Shown: piece after piece, positions 12,870 through 24,471 of the stretch
Layout of the letters: each line of letters starts with the position of its first letter
Position numbering within the stretch: the first letter of the stretch is position 1
Origin: Moringa oleifera
Lineage: Eukaryota > Streptophyta > Magnoliopsida > Brassicales > Moringaceae
DNA length: 64,000 nt
Direction: 5' to 3'
NCBI GenBank assembly: GCA_021397835.1
Contig: JAJFZO010000287.1
Location: 2,048,501 to 2,112,500, forward strand
Notes under the pieces: model-generated
Seen by the model: only the letters and a program-made list of their open reading frames with translations
Database searches by the model: none
What the model was told of the DNA's origin: nothing
Position numbers and translations under genes: made by a program

Positions 12870-13860
12870 TTCAAAACTTTTTATATTAGACTTTTATGCA
12901 CAAATTACATGTAACCAAAATTCTAATGAATTAATTATATATTTAAATAAATTAGCATATAATTAATTGATTAGTTAAATAAACAAACGATTAGTTAGTA
13001 TATAATTTAATAAATGACATATAACTAGCAAAAAATTAATTAATTAATATCCAAGTAAATGATTTATAATTAATTAGTTAATTATAAATCATTTACTTTA
13101 TAACCATCTATTCTTTAAACATTCTAATTAATTACTTTATAACCACCAGTAAATCAATTAAAATTTAAATAATATTTAATTATTTACTTTACATGCATTA
13201 AATTAATTAATTAAAATTTAAATAAATTATTAATAACTAATTAGTTAATTAATACATATATAGTTAATATTTAATTAACTTCTAATTAATTACTATACAA
13301 TCATCTAACTAGCTAGTAAATTAATTAAAATTTAGATAACATTTAATTATTCACTAAACAATCATATAATTATTTAATTATCTATTTAAAATTTAATTAA
13401 TATTAAATTAAGTTAAGTTAATTACAATATCAATATAAATTTTACAAAATATACCCATTAATCTTACCTAATAAAATTTATTAAACATAAATTCATCAAA
13501 ATATAAATTCATCTAATTAATATCTACTTAATTCATCAAAATATAAATTCATGTAACTAACATTTACTTAATTCATCAATTAATCTAAAAATCTTAAATA
13601 TTATCAAACAATAAATTCATCAATATATACTCATTCATTATACCTAATATTTATTTCAATATACTTTAAAAAAACTCAAATTTCACTAATAAAAATTCAC
13701 CAAACATATATAGCTAATAAGAAAATATCAAAATAATATATGTATATTCTTAATTCATTCTTTAAATCATAACCAAATGAAATAAAGATTAGGAAAAAAA
13801 TTAACTTTCATAAAAAAAAAAAAATCCCAAATCTACCAAAATACTTACATTTTTGAATGC
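12870..13860. other. AT-rich, TTAATTAA-dense stretch inside nested CACTA
   Basis: Roughly 1 kb consists almost wholly of A and T, with repeated TTAATTAATTAA/TAATTAGTTAATTA words and no open frame that I can support. It lies between the transposase start region and the right subterminal repeats. It may be the 5' leader or a first intron of the - strand transposase gene. Confidence 0.6.
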
Positions 13861-14044
13861 CAAAGATGAAGAACAAAGGGAGGGGGAAGGTGTGACCTCT
13901 CCTTGTGGAGATTGAGACAAATGACAGAGGAAAGAGCTAGCAAGGAGCTTTCAATAGAGATAGAGAATGAGAATGCGGGCGGCTGCTTTTCCAAAAGTGG
14001 CTACCACCACTTTTGGAGAAGAGAAGCCCTAATTAAGGAATTGC

Positions 14045-14310
14045 ACAAGCCTCTAATGACAATTCCAAGTGAACTGTCGTTAAAGGCCTTTAATTTAAGC
14101 TTTTAACGATAGTTCTGATGGAACTATCGTTAAAAGGTGCCTTTTAATGTCACTTAAATAGAAACTAATGTTAAAAGTGTGATAAACCCCCTTTTTTAAT
14201 GATAGTTTTAAAAGAACTAACATTAAACATTGTTAATGATGCTTTTAATGATAGTTCTTTCAAGAACTATCACTAAATCACTGTCACTTATTATAATTTT
14301 TGTAGTAGTG
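14045..14310. repeat. Right subterminal repeats and terminus of nested CACTA
   Basis: GAACTGTCGTTAAAGG, TTTTAACGATAGTTC paired with GAACTATCGTTAAAAG, and TTTTAATGATAGTTCTTTCA paired with AAGAACTATCACTAAAT form several hairpin-like pairs. They use the same motif as the left end (6328-6605). The block ends at TTTTTGTAGTAGTG (14297-14310). Shared subterminal motifs at both ends support a single element. Confidence 0.85.
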
Positions 14311-14329
14311 CAGGTCAGACAAAGAATTT

Positions 14330-15190
14330 TAATATTAGTTTATTTTAATATCTATATTTATATGATTTATCTTTCAATTTGTCTACAGATATTTACATGT
14401 TAAACTGAAGGATATGAAAAAAGTTGAAATAATTTGGCTTCAGCAATTCTGTGATTGTCTCCCTCTCTGATGGACTAAATAATGAAAATAGGTTAAGAGA
14501 TAAAGGACGACATATTGCAGAGCGATTAGAAAAAGTATATTCAAACCAAATTCTTTTTAAGCCTTACAATCCAAAGTAAGAATTTTCTATTCTAATTATT
14601 TTACCAAGGCATATCTCATTTGGCTATTTATTATCTTTTATTTTTCTAATTATGTACAGATTTTATTGGGAATTAGCGGTTATTAAACTTAAAAAAATTG
14701 TGATCATGTAAGTACAAGTTTTACTTTATACCTTTTGTTTATTAGTTTCATTATTAATTCTAAACACTACATGTTTTCAAATGTTTATTGGTTATTGATA
14801 TAAGGGTTTTCAAATGTTCCGGGAGAAATCAAATATTACATGGCAACGAATTCAAGTGAGTTCATTTTGTTTTTTTTCATTATTAATAACACTAAAAATG
14901 ATATATATTAATTACTATATTTCTATAGGTGGTATAGAATGTGAATATTTTATACTTCGATTTATGAAGGAAATAATCAAAGATCCAAAAATTCTTTGTG
15001 AGAATGTCATATTATTTATTTGATTTACATATTAAATGCTTCATATTTATAAATGATGTAAAATTTATTATATTATTTTCTTTTGTATTTTAATCTTAAA
15101 GTTCAATGGTAAGGATACATATAGTAATGAAGAAATTGATAAAGTACATAGTAAATGAGCTATGCACATGCAACAATTACTATCGTAGGT
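14330..15190 (+). pseudogene. Ulp1-like C48 protease, 3' part of outer CACTA
   Basis: Reading resumes on the + strand after the nested insertion. NGLNNENRLRDKGRHIAERL with EKVYSNQILFKPYNPK spans about 14470-14575. RFYWELAVIKL follows at about 14658-14690, where the family has HW, so the catalytic His appears to be Tyr. GGIECEYFILRFMKEI (about 14929-14976) contains the catalytic-Cys segment (family pattern ECGYY). The final block DTYSNEEIDKVHSK then AMHMQQLLS lies near 15118-15185. Intron-like AT-rich gaps separate the islands. Continuity across the insertion is the main proof that the outer element was split. Confidence 0.75.
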
Positions 15191-16194
15191 ATATAATCTT
15201 TGTTGGCTCATTAATGGTTGTGTTTTAACTATGCACTGTTTGGCTTGGTTAAATTCAAGTATGATGGACTTTCATAGATCTCAGCACAAAAGTAAGTTCT
15301 TTAGGGTAGGGCTCCTATCTTTACTAGCTTCCTATATAAGCCCACAACATTATATGGCACTTCCTAAACTGGAGAAGTACTTAATGTACCCTCTCATAGA
15401 TTTTACTATCAAGTGATCCTCTTATCAATCTTTAAAGATCTTAATTACTTAGTATAATATAACATTCCCTCATTCTGTTCATTGAACCCTCTGCCAATGA
15501 AAGATGATAGAATTCTGTAAGGTTATCTTCAAGAAGTTGGTAAAGTGAAAAAGAAGTAGAAGTGCTCAACATGCATGTCAAATATTTAAAAATATTTATG
15601 ATCAATTAATTCTCGCATTTAGTCTTAGAAGAAGTTACACTTTTGACATCCAGATGTAGGGAACTAGAATAGAAAATCGTGCAATATATATGATTAATAT
15701 AGCTTATGAGTTGCAAGAAGTTACAATTTTGATATCTCAATCCATTCCCAACCTTTCATTATGTTTGATTTTCAAGCTTTATTATAATTGCTTATTTATT
15801 TTGATATGTAAATTAACCATATATTTAATAGAGATGATCTAATAATGTATTCTTTTTATAACTATTGCAAGAGTAACATCATTCACTAGGCATTTTTTTA
15901 TGCACTAGCTTAAAAAAATGTATAATTTTTAGTTTAATGATGTAATGCTAGAAAAGAACAATGCAGATGAAATATTGTGTATTTGTAGATATGTTGTTTA
16001 TTTTTTATCCTTAATATATATTTTATAAAAAATAATAGTTTTAGTTATAAATATATATAAATTTTATTGTTTGATATTATATATATTGTCTGACTATTAC
16101 AATTGCAAAAACAAATGATAAATATTAATTAATTAATTAAAATTATAAAAAACAAATTTTGTTATTAATTAATAAAAAATATAACAAAAACACA

Positions 16195-16523
16195 ATTATG
16201 GTTGTCATAAAGACCGTCATGAATAAGTGATTATGACGGTTACAGACGATTGCCATGAATTTTTATGATGGTCCACCATGGACTGTCATGAGTTATTTAT
16301 GATGGTCCATTATGGACTGTCATGAGTTCTCTATTATGGTCTATAACAGACTGTCATTAAAATTTTAATCTATTTATGATGGCCAAAAATTGTCAAGAAT
16401 TTACGACGATCTTTGTGACCATCATAAAGTTTCTATGTTATCTCTATGACATTTTCTTGACCGTCAGAAAAAGCTTTTTGTGACAAACATTGCCCATCAT
16501 TAAAGGCTTGTTTTCTTGTGGTG
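16195..16523. repeat. Right subterminal repeats and terminus of outer CACTA
   Basis: Copies of a GACTGTCATGA / TTATGATGGTCC motif recur in both orientations between 16200 and 16500 (for example ATGGACTGTCATGAGTT twice near 16277 and 16312). They are followed by TTTTCTTGTGGTG at 16511-16523, a CACTA terminus seen from inside. The next bases, tat (16524-16526), would be the target duplication; its partner is outside the window. The motif differs from that of the nested element, so the two belong to different CACTA subfamilies. Confidence 0.8.
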
Positions 16524-16526
16524 TAT

Positions 16527-18290
16527 AAAACAACTCCTTGCTTTAATTAAATACAATAAAGATTACAATGAGTTATACAATTTCTATGTTAGAGGCATAC
16601 AAATGAAATTCTTCGCAAAACTTAGGATAAGCATAAACTTTTCTTTTAAACCATACATAATTACCCCAACTATCCCAAGAAAGCCTAGCTACACTTACTT
16701 TGACTTTCCCTATTAATTTATCATAACTTAATTGTATGCTACTACCCTTTTGTTTAAGTCTCTTTTAAAGGTTATTAAAGGTTGTTTGAGTATGTAAACT
16801 TTTCTAGTTATTTAATTTATGTATAACCAATTAATCAAACTCAACAAAAACTAATCTAGTTGAGTAAATAATTGATTCAAAATGAAAGTGGAGTGCTTGA
16901 TGTTTTTGTCATTTGATCAAGATAATTTCTTTAGTTTTCCTTGATTCTAATATATGACTAAGTAAACCAGCAACTCTCATAAGATTTTAATCCAAATGTT
17001 TTTTGTTATGCAATGTCAATGCCTAACATATTTAAATAGTCATATAGCTTCTCATGAGTTATTCTATTTCAAAGAAACTCTCTTATATATTTTCTTTCTT
17101 TGTATTGATTTCTACTTGCTTGACTTTTTTTCCTTTCCTAGCAAAATGGTGTTTGATATCCAGGTGGTTTGTCCGCTCATAATACATTTAATTTCTACAA
17201 ATGTGTAACGTGGTAGCTCAAATATTCCTTAGCTTATTTACTTAGTATTTAGTGAGTTTTAAGAGTTTTTTTTAATGCTTTTATGTGCGTTTTATATGTA
17301 GTTGATTGCAGTATTAGATGATGAAACACAAATGGAAGCATTAAGGCCAAAGACCACTTAAAAAAAAAGAACATGAAATCTGTATAGATTTGGCATGCAT
17401 TACTTTAGTGTTTTAGGCATAAACTTTCTTGTCTGAGCTATAAATATGATGATTTAAGATACTACAGAATGCCAAGAGATAGAGCTACAATTCCCTTGTT
17501 ATTTGTTTTTTGAGATTTAACATCAAGTAGAAGTTACATGCTGCAATAAGAAAGTAACATATTATAGTGAGTAATTAGCACACCAAGTAGGTAATAGCTG
17601 GGCACTGCAATGACGAATTGCTCACTGTAGTAAAAGCTCGATGAAGTTATAGTACCTCTCTTTTCTTGTTGAAGCTTTGCCACTTTGCCTAGCCATACCT
17701 AGAGTAGAATGCTTGATGATATAAATGAAGGTTTTCTTGCCTCTTCTGGAAAGCTTTTAGAAAAAGCACTTGGAAGCCTCCAAAAGGTTGCTGAAGCAAC
17801 TCTAAAGAGCCTTTGAGAGGGAAAAAATAAGATTGAAAGTAGAGGATCTAGAATTTAAGCATTGTCACAACAAGGATATGATCGAGAAAACCTCGAAGCA
17901 ACGTGAACAAAAACCTTATGTGCTAAATCAACCAATCATCTTATGTGGTTGAGCAAAATAGACTCAACTTCACTATTGATAGGTCTTTTCATTAAGGAAC
18001 TTCTTATGAACTTATTACTTTTTTATAAGTTTGTGGTTCCTCTTCTGTCAAAAAACTTAAAAAGTCTTTCCTCTTCTAGGTTCCATAATATCTTATTGTT
18101 GGGCACCTAAAGATGATGATTCATCTTGACTGTGCCTATATTCTTTTTTCCTTGAATATATTCTTTTTTATTTATGAGGAAAAATTCCTTTAAAAAATTT
18201 AGCTTCGTGGAATCCAATAATAATATTAACATGAACATTTAATTTTCAATTTTAATTACTAAATATCTATATGCAATAATATTATTGTCC
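16527..18290. other. Non-coding DNA, no gene recognised
   Basis: AT-rich sequence between the outer CACTA end and the copia relic. Small open frames occur (for example 16996-17208) but show no recognisable motif, start context or splice structure. The part at about 17560-18160 is somewhat less AT-rich and may be transposon or LTR debris; I cannot assign it. Confidence 0.5.
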
Positions 18291-18299
18291 AATAAATTA

Positions 18300-19950
18300 A
18301 TTTATTTTACCTCCAGATACACCATTTTGATTAGGTTAAAATGAACCACTAGTTTGATGAATGCCATACAAAGCACAAAAGTCATTAAAGGCATCAAAAT
18401 CAAATTCACCACCTCTATCTGATCTAATTGTTTTTTTTTTTTTATCACCTTAATTTTCAAATTTTGCTTTATAAGTCTTAAACTTTTCAAAAGCTCCATC
18501 TTTAATTTTAATCAAGTAAATAGAGCAATAATTACGACAATCATTAATAAATGTAATGAAATAATTACTTCAACCACATGGGAGTATTAAATTCACAAAG
18601 ATCACTATGAGTTAAATCAAGTAATTCATTTGATCTCTCTTTCGCATAGCCAACTTTGATTTTACACATACTTCACATTTATGTTTAATATCAATGCCAC
18701 AATTTTGGTAACAAACCTAAATTGACCATTTTATGTGAAAACCTACAGCTAATATGACCTAATCTAGCATGCCATGTATCAAAAGAATAAACCATGTAAG
18801 TAAAAGCTTTATTCTTATTATTATTGATAGCATTTGTAACCATTTCATTAAGTTTGAATGACCCAACCACCAAGTACTCTTTTCTCACATATATTCCACC
18901 CCTCAATTAATACAAATTTATAAGATTCAAATAGAAATTTGAATGAGTGGACCAAAAACTAACATCTTTTTAATTTCAAGTACATGTAGCACATCAATAA
19001 GTATATTATGGTCTAAGCCAATGTGCTTGGTGGCTCTAATATCAATCCACCATCCCTTTACATCAGAAACCATATTGACTTTAGTCACAACAACAAATAA
19101 ATCATCATTATCATTAATCTCTACAAAATTGACTTTTGTATTCTGCATGGAAACAATAGCATTTTAATTCTTCTTCTGTCTATGGTTCATTCTCTTTTCT
19201 TTTTTTTTTTTTTTTTTTGTCTTTTTTGAGATCTTTACCTTTAGTGCTGAAAATTAACTACCTTCTTTTTCAACTTTGTTGCCCTTTAATGTCTTAAATT
19301 TTGGTTTTGCCTTCAACCATATTCACTTTAGCTTCTATGACAGGTGCATCATTTTTGTTTCCTTTTTTGTAATCTTCTTCAACTTGTTGCCTAAGTACAA
19401 GATCTTCCATGATATCAAGGAGGCAACTTTTTAATTATTACTTTCACTTGAAAATATTCATTAATTACATAGGCTTTTAAATGTAATTCATGAATCAATA
19501 CCTGAAGCTCTTCAACTTACTTGTAATGTACTATGACATACATGATAAATTTACAAATTATGAATTTCTTAGCTCTTGCATCTTTTGTTTTATACTTTTT
19601 CTCAAATGAATGCTAAAAGTTCCTTAGTTGTACCACATGTTATGTAAGTATTTACACGCATCTTTAACATGCTTTTTAGCAATCTTTTAAACATTTTCAT
19701 ACGTATTTTACACATCATTTGACATGGACTTTGTATTTTTATATACCAAGTGTATCGTTCATCATTGTCATTCTTTTGAAAATTCCCCAACATTCCGCTA
19801 GCATTTTCAAAATAAATGAGTTTGAAAATTTTTTGCAAAAACTTGAAAATTTTATGCATAAGTGGAGGTGTCTCTAAGACTTAAACCTTCACTTAATGAT
19901 AACAGATCAAAGTTAATCAAGATGGCATGATAGGCAAGGTCGAACCAATG
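18300..19950 (-). mobile_element. Ty1/copia retrotransposon relic, gag to integrase, 3' truncated
   Basis: On the - strand, in order: a gag-like block (19860-19230) with KYKTKDARAKKFI, EDLVLRQQVEEDYKKGNK and VIEAKVNMVEG; a protease-region block (19148-18927) with WWIDIRATKHI, where the catalytic D-T-G-A has become D-I-R-A; a pre-integrase block (18906-18691) with TWHARLGHISCR; and an integrase core (18499-18302) with KTIRSDRGGEFD-like and FCALYGIHQ-like residues in shifted frames. Reverse transcriptase and RNase H are absent beyond 18300, and no LTR pair was found. Multiple frameshifts and stops show that it is dead. Confidence 0.8.
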
Positions 19951-19959
19951 ATCTTGATA

Positions 19960-21078
19960 TGGCTAACCAAACATGTTTCACAAACAAGAATTCTTTTCAA
20001 GTATTCATGTAAACCGACACGTGGATTGATCTTTTGCATCCCTCAAATAAACCTTTGATATTACTCCTTTAGTATTATGGTATATTTCTAAGTTGCTAGG
20101 TTATTTGTTATTGCTCAGCCACGATGTTGGTGCATCTCTTTTAGTTATTGCAGTTAGATTTCTAACTATAGATGTTGTTGTTCGAGTTGTGCTCTATAGT
20201 TAAGGATTGATCTTATGGTATTGAACTCTTATCTTGTAGTTCTGCTTCTTCACAATAATGTATCCTCGGAATATGCTTAGGTTTAAGCTAATAAAAAAAC
20301 TTGCAAGAAAAAAAAGGCTTCCGCTTAAGTTGGTGGTCTACTCTTTAAAAAATTACTTAATTGAGTTACTTTCTTTTATAGACTTTAGAGTCATGGGTAA
20401 GACAAAGGTGATGTCCTTAGTTTTAGGTCGTAGATAGAATAAACTTAACATAATGGTATTGGAATTCACCTTGGACTTTATTAAGCTTCTAAGTTTGGTT
20501 AGGTTGAAGTCATGGACTAAATTCACTACCATGCTTTAGATTTAAGTGAATATCCCAATTTGATCCTAACAATAATAGGGGTTGCACCTATATCAATGAA
20601 GAAGCCATTTCTTATGAATTTCTCTCTTTGAACCAACTTTCTCACTTTTAGAAATAATTTCTTTTACCAAATGTATGGGCAATTCAAGATTAATATCTTT
20701 AATCTTTTTTTTATCGTCCAAATTTTAATTTTAACATCTATGTGAGTTTCTCTTTAATTTTTTTTATAAATTAACAATATTTTAATTCAAAAATCAATTT
20801 GATCTAAATTAGTTAATTAAAAAAATTAAAATGCTTTAAAATTTAAAGTGTATTAGAAAAAATATTTTTATCTTAAATAATATTTGATAAAAAATATAAA
20901 ATTAAAGAACCATAATTAAAAATAATAATATTTTGGCATTTCATGGCTAGGCCACCTAAAGTTCATATTTACTTTCTCAATTGGAATGTCATCTCTTTAT
21001 AAAAACAAATTCTAAATGCAAATATGTTGGATATCGTTATGGATGTAAATGAAATGGACAAAGCTATTTTGGCTCGTC

Positions 21079-21115
<37 letters not shown>

Positions 21116-21340
21116 TCTATTACATTATTAAAAAGGAAAAGCTTTTTAAATTTATTTACCTAATTTAAAAAATTATGATATTTCTTTAACACTCTACTTG
21201 AAAGTCCTTCGGCTCCCCAACTTTTTCTTTATTATTTTAATTGTATGAATGTAGGAAGATTATCTGAGCTTCAAGGAATACGTGAAGACTCGTGCAAGCA
21301 TCTTATACTTTGTCCATTCAAGTACTAGACCTGGGAGTTG
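19960..21340. other. Intergenic region between copia relic and MATH gene
   Basis: No supported gene. The part at 20040-20650 has LTR/leader-like character, including TTATGGTATTGAACTCTTAT at about 20214, which weakly resembles a plant retrotransposon primer-binding site. I could not find paired LTRs. The rest is AT-rich and includes a TAA-type microsatellite. Confidence 0.45.
21080..21115. repeat. (AAT)n microsatellite
   Basis: About 11-12 uninterrupted AAT/TAA triplets upstream of the MATH gene. It is a simple sequence repeat likely to vary in length between individuals. Confidence 0.95.
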
Positions 21341-21345
21341 AATAG

Positions 21346-21354
21346 ATTATATAC
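21346..21354 (+). promoter_or_regulatory. Candidate TATA box of the MATH gene
   Basis: ATTATATAC lies about 85-90 bp upstream of the chosen ATG (21437), a spacing that would allow a short 5' leader. This rests only on motif and position. Confidence 0.35.
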
Positions 21355-21436
21355 TGGTATGTCATGTATTGTATTGAATATGAAAAATTAAGCTTTGTGG
21401 TAGTGATTTGATTAAAACTGGCTCTAATCTGAAGAC

Positions 21437-24400
21437 ATGGACTCTGCACAGGAGGACAAAAACTCTAATTCTGGTCTTGCCCTCTTCAAATTGGCTTTTA
21501 TTCTTTCTTTGCTTTCCTTTTCTTTTCTGCTATTTGTAAATTCTTCAACAATGGTGTTAATTCTCTGCGAAATCTTGAATCTTACTGTCTTTTGATGTTA
21601 TTGTTTGTTCTTGACAGGCATTGTCAGATATCTTAGAGATCACCCACCATCGCACTACTTATTCAAAGTGAAGCCTTTCTCCTTGCTGGTGAAGTCCCAG
21701 AAGGAGAAGCATGAATCTGGTGTTTTTAAAGCCGGGGGCTACAAATGGTGCGTTATTTGCTCACGACCTTCCATTTTTGGTAAATATTAGTGCAAACATC
21801 ATGCACAGAAACAGTTAATAAGCTGACTCTTTGATGGCTTTGCCAAATAATAGAGAAATCAGGGTTTCTAAGCTTACCCAGTAGGTTGTTTTATGGTTGA
21901 TAGGAAGTTGATTCTTTACCCAAATGGAAACGAGGTAGCCGACAGCAAAGACCATATTTCCCTCTACTTGGCAATGGCTGACACAAGTTCTTTACCTCAT
22001 GATTGGGAGGTTAATATTGAATTCAAATTGTTTGTGTTTGATCAATTAGAAAACAAACACTTGACAATCCAAGGTAGCTTAATTAACTCTCTCTTATATG
22101 GTTGATGAATGGCTGATCACATGCACACAGTTTTACTTATACAAAAAAATTAACTAATTTGCGTAGATACTACTAAGCCAATTAAGAAGTTTCATGAGAA
22201 GAAAACTGAGTGGGGTTTCACGAAATTGCTCCCTCGTGAAACTTTGAATGATGGAAATAAGGGATACCTTGTGGATGACTGTTGCATATTTGGGGCTGAG
22301 GTTTTTGTTATTCAACCAACTGAGAGAAAGGAGTGTCTTTACACGGTGGAGGAACCAGAGAAGGGTGCTTTCTCTACAAAGCTGGAAGAATTGTCAAAAT
22401 TGCTAGAGGACTGTCATTACTCTGATCTGCTTACTGGTGAACAAAGAAAGGGGTATGCAATTCCAAAAAGCATAGTTGCTCTATAGTAAATTCTTGTAAA
22501 CTTGGAATCATAAACAAATAGTTGCTTCTTGTGTCCCTTGCCATTTGTCTTAGAGAAGTGACAGATCAGAGAAAGTTGCATGACAAGGAACAAGGCAGTT
22601 CATTATCTGTACTTCAAAGGCTAAAGGGCAGTGTGTTTTCTGTATTCCAAAAGCTATCTGCTTATAAAGGTGTTCCACTGGAGGGAGAGGAGTACCTTGA
22701 ATGCGAGCTGCCAGCATTTGACAAATGCCCAGGTAAACACATTATCAAATTCTAGATTAATTAAAGTAGGCCTATGCAGGTTCTGCTACCTCCTGCTTTG
22801 AGTAATTCATTGCTTATGTATATCACTTTGAAAAAGATCAATTAAGAAAGGACTCATTTAGTTAAAGATTACAGATGTTAAGTGTATTGATTTGCACAAT
22901 CAATGTTGAATGTTACATTTTGCATGTCTTAGCATGTATATGCATGTGTATAGATATGTATGTATATACATACTTACCTGCAATTATTGGTTGAACGCTT
23001 TGCTAAGCAAAGTAGCATTGATTTCCTCTGTTCCAATTCTTCTATAATGTTTTTCAGGAATTCTGAGAACAATAAGAGATCTTCCACCCGCTCATTACTT
23101 ATTCAAAATCAAGTCGTTCTCATCACTGTCCAAGCAAGAGGCAGAAGGACATGAATCTGATTATTTTGAAGTAGGTGGTTTTAAATGGTATGTTTTGGTG
23201 ATTGTCTGTTTCGTCGATCACTTGTGCCCAGTACTAATTTAGAATTGTGGCATGCTCATTATGTTTTATCAATTTTATATCACAGGAGAATGTCTCTTTA
23301 CCCAAATGGCTGCAAGAAAAGGAATGGAAACGGTCATATTTCCCTTTACTTGGGAATTACAGAAACAGAAACTCTTCCTACCAATTGGGAGGTTAATGTC
23401 AACTTCAAATTGTTTGTGTTTGATCAGATAAGAGACAAGTACCTAACTATCGAAGGTGTATCTCACTCTCTCTGTCTGTCTCTCCAATTGGCTGTCTGTT
23501 TTTTTCTTTTTTTTCTCTTTCTCTATCACTCGCACACAAACAAGCACAAAAACATGAACATCCACAAAGAACATATATAAATAATGTTGTAATTATATAG
23601 CTTTTGCTTTTATTAATCAAGTTTTGCCTGTTTCTGTGCAGACACTGATGGAAAAACAAGGCGCTTTCATGAGGTGAAGATGGAGTGGGGCTTTGACCAC
23701 TTACTCTCTCTAGATACTTTCAACGATGCTTCTAATGGATTTCTTGTTAACGATAACTGCATATTTGGGGCAGAGATATTTGTTATTAGGCATAACTGCA
23801 GAAAGGAGTTTCCTCGCATGGTGAAAGAGAATACTAATTATAATACATACACATGGAAGATTGATAAGTTTTCAACGTTGCAGAGTGACTTTTATGAATC
23901 TGAAGAGTTCAATATGGGTGGAAGAAAATGGTAAGTTTATTTCCTAGTGTTGTACCCTCTACCAACTTACTGCACATAGGTATTGAACATTATGCATGGC
24001 TCTTGTTATTGAAAATTAGGGCTTTACAACTTTATCCAAAAGGAAATGGAACAGGCAAAAACAAATGCATCTCCCTCTACCTATTGTTATGCGACAAAGT
24101 CAGATCCCTTCCTCCAACACAGGAATGGGACACAAACTTCAAGCTTTGGATAAAGGATCAAGTTAATAGTAATCATCATGAACGTGCATGTAAGTCCAAT
24201 TTTCAATAATCTCAGTTTGCAATTTATCTCAATTACAGCAAACTCTTCCGTTTTATTTTCTCCATAATGTATTGTTTTTAACATTTCTTGTTTCCTTCCT
24301 GTAGGTAACCACTGTTTTAAATATCCCTTCATAGAGGCTTGGGGGTACGCCGAACTTATTTCATTGGCTGACCTCTTTGATGCATCAAAGGGTTACATTA

Positions 24401-24471
24401 AAAACGATGTTGTTATTATTCAAGTGATATTTAGTTTCTTAGCTAAGCGTGATATATTATTGGAGACATAA
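21437..24471 (+). CDS. TRAF-like tandem MATH-domain protein, 10 exons, 575 aa
   Basis: Coding exons: 21437-21473, 21618-21747, 21904-22073, 22167-22452, 22554-22732, 23058-23187, 23286-23455, 23642-23930, 24020-24189, 24305-24471. All introns are GT..AG and the joined frame is open for 1728 nt. MATH 1 (about aa 14-150) contains HPPSHYLFKV, GGYKW|KLILYPNGN and CCIFGAEVFVI. A diverged MATH-like stretch follows (about 155-265). MATH 3 (about 268-410) has PPAHYLFKI, GGFKW|RMSLYPNG and CIFGAEIFVI. MATH 4 (about 420-575) has TYTWKIDKF, GGRKW|ALQLYPKGNG and DLFDASKGYIKND. MATH domains bind peptide partners, often in ubiquitin pathways, but no RING, BTB or protease domain is present, so the partner is unknown. 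Usual relatives carry two MATH domains in about 300 residues; this protein looks like a tandem duplication. The start was chosen because exon 1 (MDSAQEDKNSNS) joins in frame; a different upstream exon remains possible. Confidence 0.85.

Larger units (their letters stand above)
6328..14310 (-). mobile_element. Nested CACTA (EnSpm) transposon, nearly complete, about 8 kb
   Basis: The left end at 6328 reads CATTACTACAAAT. The right end at 14310, read on the - strand, is CACTACTACAAAAA. These are matching CACTA-type inverted termini. Both ends carry arrays of palindromic subterminal repeats based on TTTAATGACAGTTC. The 3 bp flanks are caa (6325-6327) and cag (14311-14313), compatible with a mutated 3 bp target duplication. 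On the - strand the element encodes relics of transpos-assoc, TNP2, DUF4218, DUF4216, Transposase_24-like and Ulp1-like C48 domains in that order. It sits inside the C48 protease part of an older CACTA element whose reading resumes at about 14330. Frame breaks in every block indicate that it is no longer autonomous. Confidence 0.9.
1..16523 (+). mobile_element. Decayed CACTA (EnSpm) transposon, outer element, left end outside window
   Basis: Degraded protein-coding blocks appear in the order usual for plant CACTA elements: TNP2 transposase (about 740-1700), DUF4218 (about 1830-2280), DUF4216 (about 2900-3320), Transposase_24-like (3470-4350) and an Ulp1-like C48 protease (5440-6300, continued at 14330-15190). 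The right end reads TTTTCTTGTGGTG at 16511-16523, the reverse complement of a CACCACAAGAAAA terminus, and is preceded by about 320 bp of subterminal repeats. The element is split by a second CACTA element at 6328-14310. No left terminus is visible and recognisable TNP2 sequence reaches back to about 740, so the left end probably lies upstream of the window. Numerous stops and indels show that it no longer codes for a working transposase. Confidence 0.85.

Noticed and set aside
13903..14106. 67-codon open frame beside the right end of nested CACTA
   Set aside because: It runs into the palindromic subterminal repeats and has no recognised motif, and the transposase lies on the other strand.
19975..20000. 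GGTTCGACC word on the - strand resembling a tRNA B box
   Set aside because: No A box or cloverleaf could be drawn around it, and it lies at the edge of the copia relic.
20080..20240. Plus-strand LTR end with primer-binding site (TGGTATTGAACTC)
   Set aside because: The match to a tRNA-Met primer site is weak and no second LTR copy or + strand gag was found.
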